Shown: positions 1-8,663, counted from the first letter of the stretch. The stretch: 30,769 nucleotides of DNA from Verrucomicrobiota bacterium (GCA_003343565.1 QALA01000024.1:1-30769); one strand, 5' to 3'. The notes: a model not told the origin generated them from the sequence alone. Made by a program: numbers and translations.

Positions 1-96
1 GTACAAGGTTTTCGTTCCGCGCAAGGTTTTCGACTTTTGTCCGGCGAAAAGTTTTTTGCCCCGCACAAGGCCTTTGCTCCGCGCAAGCCCTTATGA
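1..96. repeat. Imperfect tandem repeat of about 18 nt
   Basis: Units of the form GTTTTCGTTCCGCGCAAG recur at 8-25, 51-69 and 70-87, with a diverged unit at 26-50. The unit length is a multiple of three. The plus strand stays open in frame 1 from the window edge to a TGA at 94-96, giving a Phe/Ala/Pro/Lys-rich peptide. It could therefore be the end of a repetitive plus-strand gene entering from the left, or a non-coding repeat beyond the end of the minus-strand gene that stops at 110. The window does not decide between these. Confidence 0.5.
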
Positions 97-109
97 AAGG
101 CAAGACTCC

Positions 110-868
110 TTAAAAATAGACAATTTGAACGGAGAACTTGGGATATTTCGGATTGCCGTACGGATCGTAAACTAAAAGCATGCAACGCTTTTCCTCATTG
201 GGGACAATGTTGCCCTCATAAACCGGACGCCATCTCTCCTGATCATATTTGAATATCTTGAACTGGCTGGCCGATTCGTCGTCGGAGACGGGCTTGTATA
301 TTCCGTATCCGCCGGCGCGCAGAATTGTGTTATTGTCGCCCATGTTTACGCCGATGTTCTGCGCCGTCATGTTGAGAACGGCAACCCTATCTTTGGGCAG
401 CACTTTCGGAGAGACGTTCATCGGGAAAAAACGCGCCCGCTCGCCGCGCTGTATCATGAGCAGAAACAGCGACTCCGTATTGAAGGGCAGCATCACCCTG
501 CCGACGCTCTTGAAGGCGTCCTTGTCGTCGCGCTTGGCCTTGGGATTGCGCATGTAAAATTCGAGGTTCGGCGGCCCGTTGTATTCGAACTCCTTTGTGA
601 TTCCGCCGGACGCCATCGGAATACTCTTCCATTGCGCGTCCTTATCCTTGTACCACAAATCCGTTATGGGATTGCGCGTGGAGGACCTGCGCTGATTCCC
701 GGTATGGTCGGGAAGAACTATGGAATTTGACACGCTCCAGCGGTATATGCGGAGCTTTATTGAGAGCGTGGGGTTTTTATCGTCGTCTTTTTTTGACGCC
801 CCTTGCGCAAACAAGGCCGAGCCAAACGCAAATGCCACGAACAGCGATACCAGAACTTTCTTCATCAT
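110..868 (-). CDS. Secreted hypothetical protein, downstream partner of the giant pilin-like protein
   Basis: This 252-residue protein has a clear Sec signal peptide: Met-Met-Lys-Lys, then a hydrophobic core to about residue 20 ending in an Ala-X-Ala-like site before a Lys/Asp-rich stretch. The mature part has no motif I recognise. It is rich in aromatic and basic residues and ends in a hydrophobic Val-Tyr-Phe. The start lies 6 nt after the TAA of the 1961-residue gene (875-877) and has no good Shine-Dalgarno, so translation is probably coupled to that gene. Two consecutive ATGs (868 and 865) are equally possible starts. The shared transcript suggests that the small protein works with the giant surface protein, for example as a periplasmic or outer-surface partner. 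That is inference from position only. Confidence 0.7.
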   Translation of the reverse strand: MMKKVLVSLFVAFAFGSALFAQGASKKDDDKNPTLSIKLRIYRWSVSNSIVLPDHTGNQRRSSTRNPITDLWYKDKDAQWKSIPMASGGITKEFEYNGPPNLEFYMRNPKAKRDDKDAFKSVGRVMLPFNTESLFLLMIQRGERARFFPMNVSPKVLPKDRVAVLNMTAQNIGVNMGDNNTILRAGGYGIYKPVSDDESASQFKIFKYDQERWRPVYEGNIVPNEEKRCMLLVYDPYGNPKYPKFSVQIVYF

Positions 869-874
869 TGGATA

Positions 875-3800
875 TTAGATTTCGTTTTCGTTGAGCCAGC
901 GGAAAGAGACAACCTTGAAACGCCTGCCGAGTTCCTTGTTGAGATCGCTCAAATCGCTATTCACAAATCCGTCCATCGGAATCGAGCTGGAATAGGGGTT
1001 TTCCTTGTTGGAATTGTTGCCTATTTCAAACTCCCTGTCGTAGATGGCGTATGCGTTCTGGTTCTCGTCCGACTGGTCGATGTAATCCGGAACTCTCTGC
1101 ACGGTCATTTCGCACCAGGCCTTCGCCTCCACTATTCCCGAAATCGGATTGCGTATTTCTCCATACGCCCTAATCTTGAACGTATCCGAGCGGACGGTCA
1201 AGAAAGAACCGAGTCTGGAAAGTATATCCTGCTGCATCAGGTAGGTCGGCGCGCCGGTGGCTTGCGGGCCCACGGCCGCGCGCCAATTCTCCCACACGTA
1301 GCGCGGATCGCGCATGCCGGAATAGCGGCTGTCGCTCTTGAACGCCTCGCCCATGTTGCGGCTTCCCGTTCCGGTCTCTATGATGAGGTCGGGGTCGCGG
1401 TGGAACGGGGCGTTTATTTCGGTCGCGTCGATTGCCGACTGCAAAAGTCCCTTCTGCATGTGCGTAATTTTGTAGGTGAGCTCGTCGTTGCGCAACTCGC
1501 TCTCTAAATAGACCCTGTCGTCGTACTGTTCCATCTTGGGAACGAGCGAAAGGCGCTGCTCGGTCGAATACAAGTCCGTGAACCTCTCCTCCGCCGAATA
1601 GTTGCCGGTGAGCCTGTTGACAAAGTGCGCCATCGAATAGAACGGCCCCCTGTCCTTGACGTGCTCGACTATCGCGGCGGCAAGCTGCTCGATCTCGTCA
1701 GGAGACAGCGAGCGGTAGCCCTGCATGACCCTGTCTTCGTCGTCCACCGAGCTGCCCGAAGTAAATTCCCTGCCCGCGTACGGAGCCTGGAACCTGTGGA
1801 ACGGAACGCTCTCCTTGTCCGACGAGCCGGAAGCTCCCGAATAAGGCGCGACCTCCGTCCCGCGGTATGTGGAAAGCACGGCCTTCCATGCGTCAATGTC
1901 CGTCGAGTTGACGTTGAAGGCGCCGTCTATCCAGAATTTTGCGGCGTTTTCGACATACTCTTTCACGGTGTCCGCTCCGAGCGTGTCGGCCTTGAAGCAG
2001 ACCTCCTCCCTCAGCGCGCCGTCCGCAATGTAGTATTTCAGGCGCGGATTCTGCGGAGTAATGTAGTCCGTCCCAATCCAGTCGCGCTCGTCCCGGCGAT
2101 AGGGAAGCGTCGAGAAGAAATACTCGTCCCAAAGAATGTTGTTGAGGTTCCACGACATGTCGTACAGGACGTTCCTGTCCTCAACCCACGGAGCGGAGCC
2201 GCCGCGAGAGGCGTTCGATTCGCGATTGTAATCTACCGAGCCGTACGGGTATTTTATGCCGTAGTACTCGCCCTGATTGGTGTATCCGTTTTCAAACTGC
2301 GACACTCCGTCGAGCCATGTGACATGGTACGAACGCTCCGGAACTATTCTGTACGGACACAGCGAATTTCCTATTGCAAAATCCACGCTCAAGCTCTCCG
2401 GCTGGTCGTTGCCGTAGGACTGGTTGAGCTTGTCGCTGCCCAATCCCTGCTGGCTCACAAATCCGAAACGGCTCCTGCCCGCAAGGAACGTAAGGTGCGC
2501 ACTCGCCAAATTCGCGGGATTGGAGACAACCTCCTTCTCCCTCAAAATATGGTGTATCGGCGCGGTAGACGTGCCCGTGGACTGCCTCAGACCAATAATC
2601 ATGTGCTGGTTGCCGTCGCGCAAATTGGCTATGTGGTAGCCTATATTGTTTTCGGAAATGCCGTCGCCGCGCTCGCCGAACACCTGCGATATGGCCTGAA
2701 TGGATTTGTTCATTCGCCCGAACTCCGCCAACAGCGTGGTGTACCGGTCGTCCGAAGGCTCCACCATGCCGTGGTTTTTGCCCCTTGTGGACAAGTCGAA
2801 GTCGAACGACGAGGCCAACACGGAGCCGGATACGAACAGCCTCCTGTTGAAGAGAGGCTCGCTGCCGATTTCGTTGTCGGCGTAGGGAAGCGAGAATACG
2901 AATCCGTAGGGAACCGAATCCCTGTTGCTGATTATCGCGCTGTGCAGCGATCTGCCGTAGTTGAACACCGACGGCGAATTGACAATATAGCACGGATGCG
3001 CGGCCGCCGGAGCCAAATCTCCAATCTGCTGGTCGAATACGCCGTTGTAGCTGGCCCACGAGTTTGCGCTGTGGCGCGCCGCGTTCAGTCCGAGCCAATT
3101 CAAATAGTACCGCGTGCGGGCCTCCTCCGAAATCGGGCTGAGCAGCCCGGTGCTCTCGTCCTTTATGGCCACGCGCTCAAGTATGGGATCGTTGCAGACC
3201 GACACCGAACCGTCCGTAGACGCCTCCGTATACACATACTCGTCGTTGCGGTTGTACATGCTGTCAGACAGATTGTAGTCGAACGGATTTAAAGACGTCA
3301 TCGACCCCTGGGAATTTCTCACCGCGCCCATCAGGAAGAAGTTTCTGCTGGCGGCGTTCGTGTGAATCTGGTATATGGTGTTCTGCGAACCGTAGGCGAC
3401 GGACGGGTCCGGAAAACTCTTCATGTACTCGCCCAAAAACACCCTCATTCCGCGGGCGTAAAAGAACTTCGGCGTGTTGCGCACATATTCGGCGTTCGAG
3501 GAGGGATTGTTGTCCGAAAGCCTCAAGCCCTCCCTGTTCCAAATCCACATGTCGACGTCGAGCCACCTGTAATATGCCCCGTTTCTGTATGTGAAAAAGT
3601 AAAATTCGCCTCCCATGGTGTCCGTTATGGCAATCGTGCCGACGGTGCTCGTCGTCGTACCCGGAGGCCTAATGTACAATCCGTATCCCATGGGCGTCGA
3701 GTTCGGACGCGCGCCCAAAGTGAAAATTCCCGTGTCTTTGTTTATAAAGTTCCAGTTGTTGCCGCACTGGTCGTCCATATCGATAAGATACTCGTCTATG

Positions 3801-6760
3801 GAGGTCGGCGGCCGGTTGCCCTGCGCGTCCACAAGATGGCTGGCGTACGCCCTTATGACGCCCAAGTCGAAAAGTATGTGCGGAGTCCTCCTGTCGGAAG
3901 TATCCCACGACCGGGAGTTATACCTGTAATAGTGCTCGTTTTCCGGGTGAACGACGTCCACGAAAAATCCGTTGCCCAATTCGCCGCCGTCGTCGATTCC
4001 GTAAAGCATGGCCTCCTGGCGCTCGTACGGGGAAGTGCCCGACCCCGTTCCTTCAATGTCCCCGTTGGGTCCGTTGTAGAAGTTGGAGGTCGTTCCCTTG
4101 CCGTTGCCGAGGTAGTTGATGATGTGCTTCATCGCAAACACCTTGGCCTTGCCCGGCTCTATGCCGTTCGTGTCCTTGACCAAAAAGCGAATGCCAACGT
4201 CCATTAAGGTGCTGTCGGCCGTCGCCATGCCCGTGACGCTCCCGCGGCTGACGGAATTCCTATACGAACTGGCGTTCTTCAGATTCAGGGCGCGCTGCAT
4301 TTTGAACAAGTCGTTGTCGGAATTCTTGTTGTCGAACTTTCCGTGGAATACGGAAGCGGGAATATTGTTCAAGTACAGCGGGACGCGCGCGACGCGCGCA
4401 GACCACATATTTGTGCTGTTGCTCTTTTGCAAAGTCTTGCGGTTGTACACCTCCTCAAGCGACGGATAGAGGTTGGACGAAGCCTGCGTGTCGTAAATAA
4501 AGGCCTTCCACGCTTCGGAGTCGTTATTCTGATTCTGTATTGTGGAGGTTGTCGCCACGGCGCCGTAGCCCAGCGGATAAGCCCCTATCTGGTTGAAGAA
4601 TGTCTTGGCCGACATCGAATACTTCTTCTTCGGCGCCCTTTGGGCGTCGTACGACAGAAACGTGCCGTTGCCGTTTCTGAAGAGCTCTTCGTCCCACGAG
4701 CCCCACCAGCGGAACGGAACATAGAGGCCGCGCATCACCCTGTCGGCGGTGGAGCCAGAATTGAACGTCTCGTCTGTGCCGACATTCTTGTTGGCCATTT
4801 TCAGAACCTCGACGTCGAGAGAGGGCATCAGCTCCGTGCGAAGGTCGCGCAGGCACTGGAAATACGCTCCGCTCCTGTACCCAATGGCAAAGCGATACCA
4901 GCCCAGCGGATTGTGGTCGCGCGTCATGCCCATCGGAGTGCGGGAAGTCAGATTGATCAAATAATACGTCCCGCCCGGAATCTTCACGTCGTAGGGATTC
5001 CAAAGCACGAGCATGGGAATTATGTGCAGGCGCACTCCGTAGGGCTCGCCGCCGGCGCCGCTGTAGGGGTGCCCGCCGTTGGGAGTCTCCTTCGACGTGT
5101 ACGACACGCTGTTGTACCTTACAAACGTCGGGACGTAAAACACCTGGAAGCGCTTTACGACGGGCTTGAAAGATATGCGGTCGTCGACCTGCACGCGGGC
5201 GTCGAGCTTGTTGGAAGTCGGATCGTCCGGAGCGCGCATGTTGTAGTACGACCTCAGCTGGTCCCACAGCGGGCCGCCGGGATCTTTCCAGAGATTGGTA
5301 TCCGAATAGGCCTCCTCCAATACCGTCATGGCCGACGCCGTTTCATAGTCGTCCAGCTGCTCGTGGCCGTACATCTGCGGGCCGAACATGTGGCCGACGC
5401 CCTTCAACATTCTGTTTTGGTCGGTCGGGATTCTGCGGTATGTGACGAGATTGCTGTCGGAGGAGTTCCACAGCGGATAGGCCGTCTGCTTGTACTCGTA
5501 TCCGGCAACCCCCATGGGAAGCTCGAAATACATGTTGGTCGTGCCGGAGGACGACTGCGCCGACGTGTTCAGCGTCGTCGGCTCGTTCCCAAAGTCCTTT
5601 CTTGTGAGGCCGATTGTGAGGTCCTTCTTCAGCCCCCCCTGCTGCACGTTGACGAGAAGCCCCTTGCTGCCGAACGTCGCCGAATGGAAAAACGCCTTCG
5701 ACGCGCTGATGTTGGAGGGAATCGCGGAGGATTTGAACACGTCGAGGTCGCGTATGTCGTCGAGGCGGCGGATAATGGCCAGCGAGCTGGAGTCGTCCTC
5801 GCTGTCGTCCATGTCGAAGTCGAAGGCTTTTTCGCCCGCGCGCCCCTCCGAATTCATCAGCGTCAGCCCGTGTATGCCGGAATAGAACGGAAGGGTCTGA
5901 AGCCTGAACTTGTCTATGCTCTTTGCCTTAAGTATGTCGTCGTACGAGGCCACCGCATTAAGCGAAGCCTTCTGCCCCTCGTCCGACACCCACCAAGCTA
6001 TCCGAGTTTGGCGCTTGTCGGTTTCGGTCTCTCCGGAAACGGGATTGGGGTCTTTTTCCAAGGTCACAAGCGGAACAAGGACGTCGGTCAGGTTGTCCAT
6101 TTCGCCGTAATCGTTGCTCGCCGAGCCCTTGCTTACGGCGCGGACGTACTGCCCCTTCTCCAAATTGGAGTAGGGCTTGTAGTGCACGCTCTCGGAAGAC
6201 CCGTTTTTGACGAGATCGTCGGGATTGCTCACCATATTGCCGGAGACCAGCCAAGTGATTGCCTGGTCAACGGTTTTTTGCACGTATTCGTCGCGCTGCT
6301 GCTCGCGCTTTATTTTGTCGGGAGAATATCCCAGCCTGGCGTCCCACACGCCCACCCAATAGCGGTTTTGCCCGATGGCCGAATCTATGTCGTTCGTGTC
6401 GGCCCTGGTGATTCCCATGGGCTCCTCCCACCAATTATAATTTGAGAGCGCGCTTGTCTCAAGCCTGCCGATGCCTTCGGCAAGCTGCACGTCAAACATC
6501 TTCGCATTCGCCGTTATCCTCCTGTCGGGGCCGAGCGCCGACTGCACGCGCGACAACGCCTGATACGCCGCAAACTTTGCCGCCTGCTTCGCCTTCTGCT
6601 CCAACAGGGAATGTTGGCTCAACCGCAACTGCATTTGCACTAAGGCCGCAAGCGTCATAATCAAAAGCATCATGAATCCCATCAGGGACAAGGCCAAAAC
6701 CAGAGCAAACCCGCCCTTTAATTTTGCGGAATCGGTCTTTTTTATATCGGGGGTTTTCAT
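875..6760 (-). CDS. Giant pilin-anchored protein, Verru_Chthon cassette protein A-like
   Basis: The predicted protein has 1961 residues. I place the start at the ATG at 6760 because AGGA lies 9 nt upstream. The frame is open further back to 6880, but the extra 40 residues are Arg-rich and lack a ribosome site. Residues 14-44 look like a type IV prepilin N-terminus: Lys-Gly-Gly before Phe-Ala-Leu, then an unbroken hydrophobic helix and a Gln/Lys/Ala-rich amphipathic continuation. The Glu expected at position 5 of the mature pilin is absent (Leu there), as in the GspK/PilX-type minor pseudopilins. The rest is a long extracellular-type region rich in Asn, Asp, Ser, Tyr and Trp. Length and leader fit the Verru_Chthon cassette protein A family, whose function is unknown. 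The usual companion B, C and D pseudopilins are not beside it. The family call is from memory of the N-terminal pattern. Confidence 0.7.
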   Translation of the reverse strand: MKTPDIKKTDSAKLKGGFALVLALSLMGFMMLLIMTLAALVQMQLRLSQHSLLEQKAKQAAKFAAYQALSRVQSALGPDRRITANAKMFDVQLAEGIGRLETSALSNYNWWEEPMGITRADTNDIDSAIGQNRYWVGVWDARLGYSPDKIKREQQRDEYVQKTVDQAITWLVSGNMVSNPDDLVKNGSSESVHYKPYSNLEKGQYVRAVSKGSASNDYGEMDNLTDVLVPLVTLEKDPNPVSGETETDKRQTRIAWWVSDEGQKASLNAVASYDDILKAKSIDKFRLQTLPFYSGIHGLTLMNSEGRAGEKAFDFDMDDSEDDSSSLAIIRRLDDIRDLDVFKSSAIPSNISASKAFFHSATFGSKGLLVNVQQGGLKKDLTIGLTRKDFGNEPTTLNTSAQSSSGTTNMYFELPMGVAGYEYKQTAYPLWNSSDSNLVTYRRIPTDQNRMLKGVGHMFGPQMYGHEQLDDYETASAMTVLEEAYSDTNLWKDPGGPLWDQLRSYYNMRAPDDPTSNKLDARVQVDDRISFKPVVKRFQVFYVPTFVRYNSVSYTSKETPNGGHPYSGAGGEPYGVRLHIIPMLVLWNPYDVKIPGGTYYLINLTSRTPMGMTRDHNPLGWYRFAIGYRSGAYFQCLRDLRTELMPSLDVEVLKMANKNVGTDETFNSGSTADRVMRGLYVPFRWWGSWDEELFRNGNGTFLSYDAQRAPKKKYSMSAKTFFNQIGAYPLGYGAVATTSTIQNQNNDSEAWKAFIYDTQASSNLYPSLEEVYNRKTLQKSNSTNMWSARVARVPLYLNNIPASVFHGKFDNKNSDNDLFKMQRALNLKNASSYRNSVSRGSVTGMATADSTLMDVGIRFLVKDTNGIEPGKAKVFAMKHIINYLGNGKGTTSNFYNGPNGDIEGTGSGTSPYERQEAMLYGIDDGGELGNGFFVDVVHPENEHYYRYNSRSWDTSDRRTPHILFDLGVIRAYASHLVDAQGNRPPTSIDEYLIDMDDQCGNNWNFINKDTGIFTLGARPNSTPMGYGLYIRPPGTTTSTVGTIAITDTMGGEFYFFTYRNGAYYRWLDVDMWIWNREGLRLSDNNPSSNAEYVRNTPKFFYARGMRVFLGEYMKSFPDPSVAYGSQNTIYQIHTNAASRNFFLMGAVRNSQGSMTSLNPFDYNLSDSMYNRNDEYVYTEASTDGSVSVCNDPILERVAIKDESTGLLSPISEEARTRYYLNWLGLNAARHSANSWASYNGVFDQQIGDLAPAAAHPCYIVNSPSVFNYGRSLHSAIISNRDSVPYGFVFSLPYADNEIGSEPLFNRRLFVSGSVLASSFDFDLSTRGKNHGMVEPSDDRYTTLLAEFGRMNKSIQAISQVFGERGDGISENNIGYHIANLRDGNQHMIIGLRQSTGTSTAPIHHILREKEVVSNPANLASAHLTFLAGRSRFGFVSQQGLGSDKLNQSYGNDQPESLSVDFAIGNSLCPYRIVPERSYHVTWLDGVSQFENGYTNQGEYYGIKYPYGSVDYNRESNASRGGSAPWVEDRNVLYDMSWNLNNILWDEYFFSTLPYRRDERDWIGTDYITPQNPRLKYYIADGALREEVCFKADTLGADTVKEYVENAAKFWIDGAFNVNSTDIDAWKAVLSTYRGTEVAPYSGASGSSDKESVPFHRFQAPYAGREFTSGSSVDDEDRVMQGYRSLSPDEIEQLAAAIVEHVKDRGPFYSMAHFVNRLTGNYSAEERFTDLYSTEQRLSLVPKMEQYDDRVYLESELRNDELTYKITHMQKGLLQSAIDATEINAPFHRDPDLIIETGTGSRNMGEAFKSDSRYSGMRDPRYVWENWRAAVGPQATGAPTYLMQQDILSRLGSFLTVRSDTFKIRAYGEIRNPISGIVEAKAWCEMTVQRVPDYIDQSDENQNAYAIYDREFEIGNNSNKENPYSSSIPMDGFVNSDLSDLNKELGRRFKVVSFRWLNENEI

Positions 6761-7039
6761 ACGTTTGAATCCTATATTGCGCCGCATTCGCAAGCAAGCA
6801 AATTTTTTCGACTTTGTCCGGCGCATTGCGCCGAAAATCCGCCCGCCGTCCGCCGCCGAAGCGACCCGAAAAACCCGCAATCCAACCGCCGAGTTATCGG
6901 GGGAGGCAAACGGGCGGCCCTCCGTAATATTTTCGGAATTTTACCGCCGCATTTAAGGCGCGCAACAGAACGGACAATCCGCGTCTAAAGGCGAATGTTC
7001 CTAAAAGCTCCTAAAAGCGAATGTTTCGAAGGGCAAATG
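6761..7039. other. Spacer upstream of the giant gene
   Basis: There is no convincing gene here. It holds a perfect GC hairpin (CGGCGC, 3-nt loop, GCGCCG at 6819-6833) in what would be the leader of the minus-strand giant gene. Next to it, at 6805-6823, is a near copy of a sequence found at 27-46 beyond the other end of the same two-gene unit. I could not pick out a confident sigma-70 promoter. Confidence 0.5.
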
Positions 7040-7069
7040 AAAAAAGCGCGCCCCTTTCGCAGGGCGCGC
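7040..7069 (-). terminator. Rho-independent terminator of the sigma/anti-sigma operon
   Basis: Read on the minus strand, an 8-bp perfect GC stem (GCGCGCCC at 7046-7053 against GGGCGCGC at 7062-7069) with an 8-nt loop is followed by six T residues (7045-7040). It lies 142 nt beyond the stop codon at 7211. Confidence 0.85.
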
Positions 7070-7210
7070 CCGATAGTTTAACTTTAGACTTCCCAAAGAG
7101 CCTTTTTTCGGCCGGCCAGCTCATGCCGCGACGGGCCAAACGCCATTTAACTTAAAAAATTTCAGAACGTTATGAAATTCAAATGCAACGCGACCCGCGC
7201 ATAAGCCGGT

Positions 7211-7648
7211 TCAAAAGCGCAGCATGTCAAACCGCTCCTCCTCAAGAACGAGATATGTAATATTGTTTATGTCGTCGATAATCGAACACATCTTTTCGTA
7301 GTCGCCGACAGTCGGCTCCGATGCGCCCGCGGGGAGAAAATGCGCCAGAGTAATCGCAAGGGCCGCCGCCGAAGCCGTCGCAGCCGCGAAAAATCCGGCG
7401 CGCCATGCGGCGAATCCGCCCCCGCCCTTCTTGTCCGCGCCGAAGGTCGCCCCGACCGCGCGCTCTACAAAGCCCGGCGCCGGAAATTCCGCACGCCTGC
7501 GCAGCAAAGCGTCGACGCGCGCGTCAAGCTCCGAGCGCGAAGTCGACAGCGAACTCTCCATCACCCTATCCGCAAAATCCTCCGAAACCGACACCGAATG
7601 TTCGGCCAAGAGCTTGTCTATGAAAATATCCATGCCGTCGCTTTTCAT
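7211..7648 (-). CDS. Probable anti-sigma factor, single-pass membrane protein
   Basis: The start is taken at ATG 7648, giving 145 residues. An AGGAG sits 9 nt upstream, and this ATG overlaps the sigma-factor TGA as ATGA (7648-7645), a classic coupling arrangement. An ATG three codons earlier is in frame but touches the ribosome site. The protein has an acidic, helix-rich N-terminal half of about 80 residues, a Gly/Ala-rich membrane segment near residues 83-105, and a short C-terminal domain of about 40 residues with many Asp and Glu. I see no His-X3-Cys-X2-Cys zinc motif of the ZAS anti-sigma class. The role as regulator of the upstream ECF sigma factor is inferred from operon position, size and topology; sequence similarity is not obvious. 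Confidence 0.65.
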   Translation of the reverse strand: MKSDGMDIFIDKLLAEHSVSVSEDFADRVMESSLSTSRSELDARVDALLRRRAEFPAPGFVERAVGATFGADKKGGGGFAAWRAGFFAAATASAAALAITLAHFLPAGASEPTVGDYEKMCSIIDDINNITYLVLEEERFDMLRF

Positions 7649-8322
7649 CTCTGCCATCTCCTATCCGCAAGGGCCTTGCGCAGAATCTCCCGCGCGCGGT
7701 GAATCCACGTCTTTACGGCGGACACGCCAACGCCCATCACTTTTGCTATTTCGTCGTAAGAAAGCTCCTGCTGCTTCAGCAGAAGAATCGCAGTGCGCTG
7801 GTTTTCGGGCATCGATTCCAGCGTCTTGTAAAAAAAATCCTCGATTTCCGACATCTCAAGCTCGCTTGAAGGCTGCGCCGGCGCCTCCATTTCAAAGGGG
7901 TCGACAATCTCCACAGGCTTTCTCGTTCGCCGGCGATACTCGTTGATCAGAAGCCTTCTGGCGATGAAAAACAGGTATGTGGAAAACTTCGCCTTCGCGC
8001 TGTAGCTTTCGCGGGCGCGGTAGACGTTTATGAACGTCTGCTGGGCGAGATCCTCCGCCGTGTGGGAATCCGCCACCGAGCGGTAAAAGTAGTTCATCAG
8101 CGGATTCTTCCACTTTTGCACCAAAATCCTAAAGGCCTGCTCCGACCCCTTCGACACGTCCTCCATCAGCAGCGTGTCCGCATCGGAACAGGCAGCCGCG
8201 CAAGACGCGCGCTCCACGAACGCGACGACATCGTCCGGCCGCATTCCCGCATCGTCGGGGGAAAGCTCGCCAAATTCTTCATCCTCGCGCCTCATAACTT
8301 GAATGGATTGCGACGGTCTCAT
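7645..8322 (-). CDS. ECF-type RNA polymerase sigma factor
   Basis: The protein has 225 residues. Region 2 spans roughly residues 62-135, with the region 2.2-2.3 pattern Asp-Leu-Ala-Gln-Gln-Thr-Phe-Ile-Asn-Val at 91-100 and an aromatic-rich continuation, Phe-Ser-Thr-Tyr-Leu-Phe-Phe-Ile-Ala. After a Pro/Glu-rich linker, region 4 spans about 166-218, with the helix-turn-helix Leu-Ser-Tyr-Asp-Glu-Ile-Ala-Lys-Val-Met-Gly-Val and the recognition segment Ser-Ala-Val-Lys-Thr-Trp-Ile-His-Arg-Ala-Arg. There is no region 1.1 or region 3, which places it in the ECF group. An acidic extension of about 55 residues precedes region 2. ATG 8322 is preceded by AGGA at 8 nt. The gene overlaps the downstream membrane protein by 4 nt, so this is probably a sigma/anti-sigma pair responding to an envelope signal. 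Its regulon cannot be read from the window. Confidence 0.92.
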   Translation of the reverse strand: MRPSQSIQVMRREDEEFGELSPDDAGMRPDDVVAFVERASCAAACSDADTLLMEDVSKGSEQAFRILVQKWKNPLMNYFYRSVADSHTAEDLAQQTFINVYRARESYSAKAKFSTYLFFIARRLLINEYRRRTRKPVEIVDPFEMEAPAQPSSELEMSEIEDFFYKTLESMPENQRTAILLLKQQELSYDEIAKVMGVGVSAVKTWIHRAREILRKALADRRWQR

Positions 8323-8471
8323 ATTCTCTTTCCTTTTCCGCCGTCTTAAACGCCGCTTTTTGCGAAAAGTTGCAACGCATATAAAAATGCAAAAAAAAGC
8401 TGGCGCCAGACAAAAAATTCCCTAACCTGCGTTTTTTTAACTATTCAATCAATTTACAGAAGGAAAGACAA
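8323..8471. promoter_or_regulatory. Divergent control region between sigma factor and small basic protein gene
   Basis: This 149-nt spacer separates two divergent starts and must carry both promoters. It contains a perfect 10-bp palindrome, CTGGCGCCAG at 8400-8409, flanked by A-tracts. That could be an operator or a hairpin. I cannot assign the -35 and -10 boxes with confidence. Confidence 0.4.
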
Positions 8472-8618
8472 ATGAGCGGATTAGTACAATGGTCGTCGCG
8501 CGCAAAGCGCAAACCCTGCAAGAAAAGTCCGGGAGCCAAGCCCAACGCACAGCGCCAGCGCGTCCTTGCGCAGCGCCGCCGCCGTTTGCGCGAAAAGGCG
8601 GCAAAGTCCGCCAAGTAG
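8472..8618 (+). CDS. Small, very basic 48-residue protein of unknown function
   Basis: This short gene has an excellent Shine-Dalgarno (AAGGA at 8460-8464, 7 nt before ATG) and a strong terminator 46 nt after its TAG. The product has 48 residues and only one acidic residue. It starts Met-Ser-Gly-Leu-Val-Gln-Trp, and then about 19 Arg or Lys residues cluster in the remainder, including a run of four Arg at residues 35-38. There is one Cys and one Trp and no membrane segment. The composition is that of a nucleic-acid-binding or ribosome-associated peptide, but I do not recognise the family. It does not resemble the short ribosomal proteins bL34, bL36 or bTHX, or the AURKAIP1/COX24-type peptide. 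It is divergent from the sigma factor gene and stands alone as a monocistronic unit. Confidence 0.75.
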   Translation: MSGLVQWSSRAKRKPCKKSPGAKPNAQRQRVLAQRRRRLREKAAKSAK

Positions 8619-8663
8619 CCCCGGAAATTGCGCGCGCAATTTTCTTTGCCGCGCGCCATACCG

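Noticed and set aside
1625..3292. Long plus-strand frames opposite the giant gene (also 4343-6445)
   Set aside because: They mirror the codon pattern of the real minus-strand gene, have Arg/Val/His-heavy unnatural composition and no ribosome sites.
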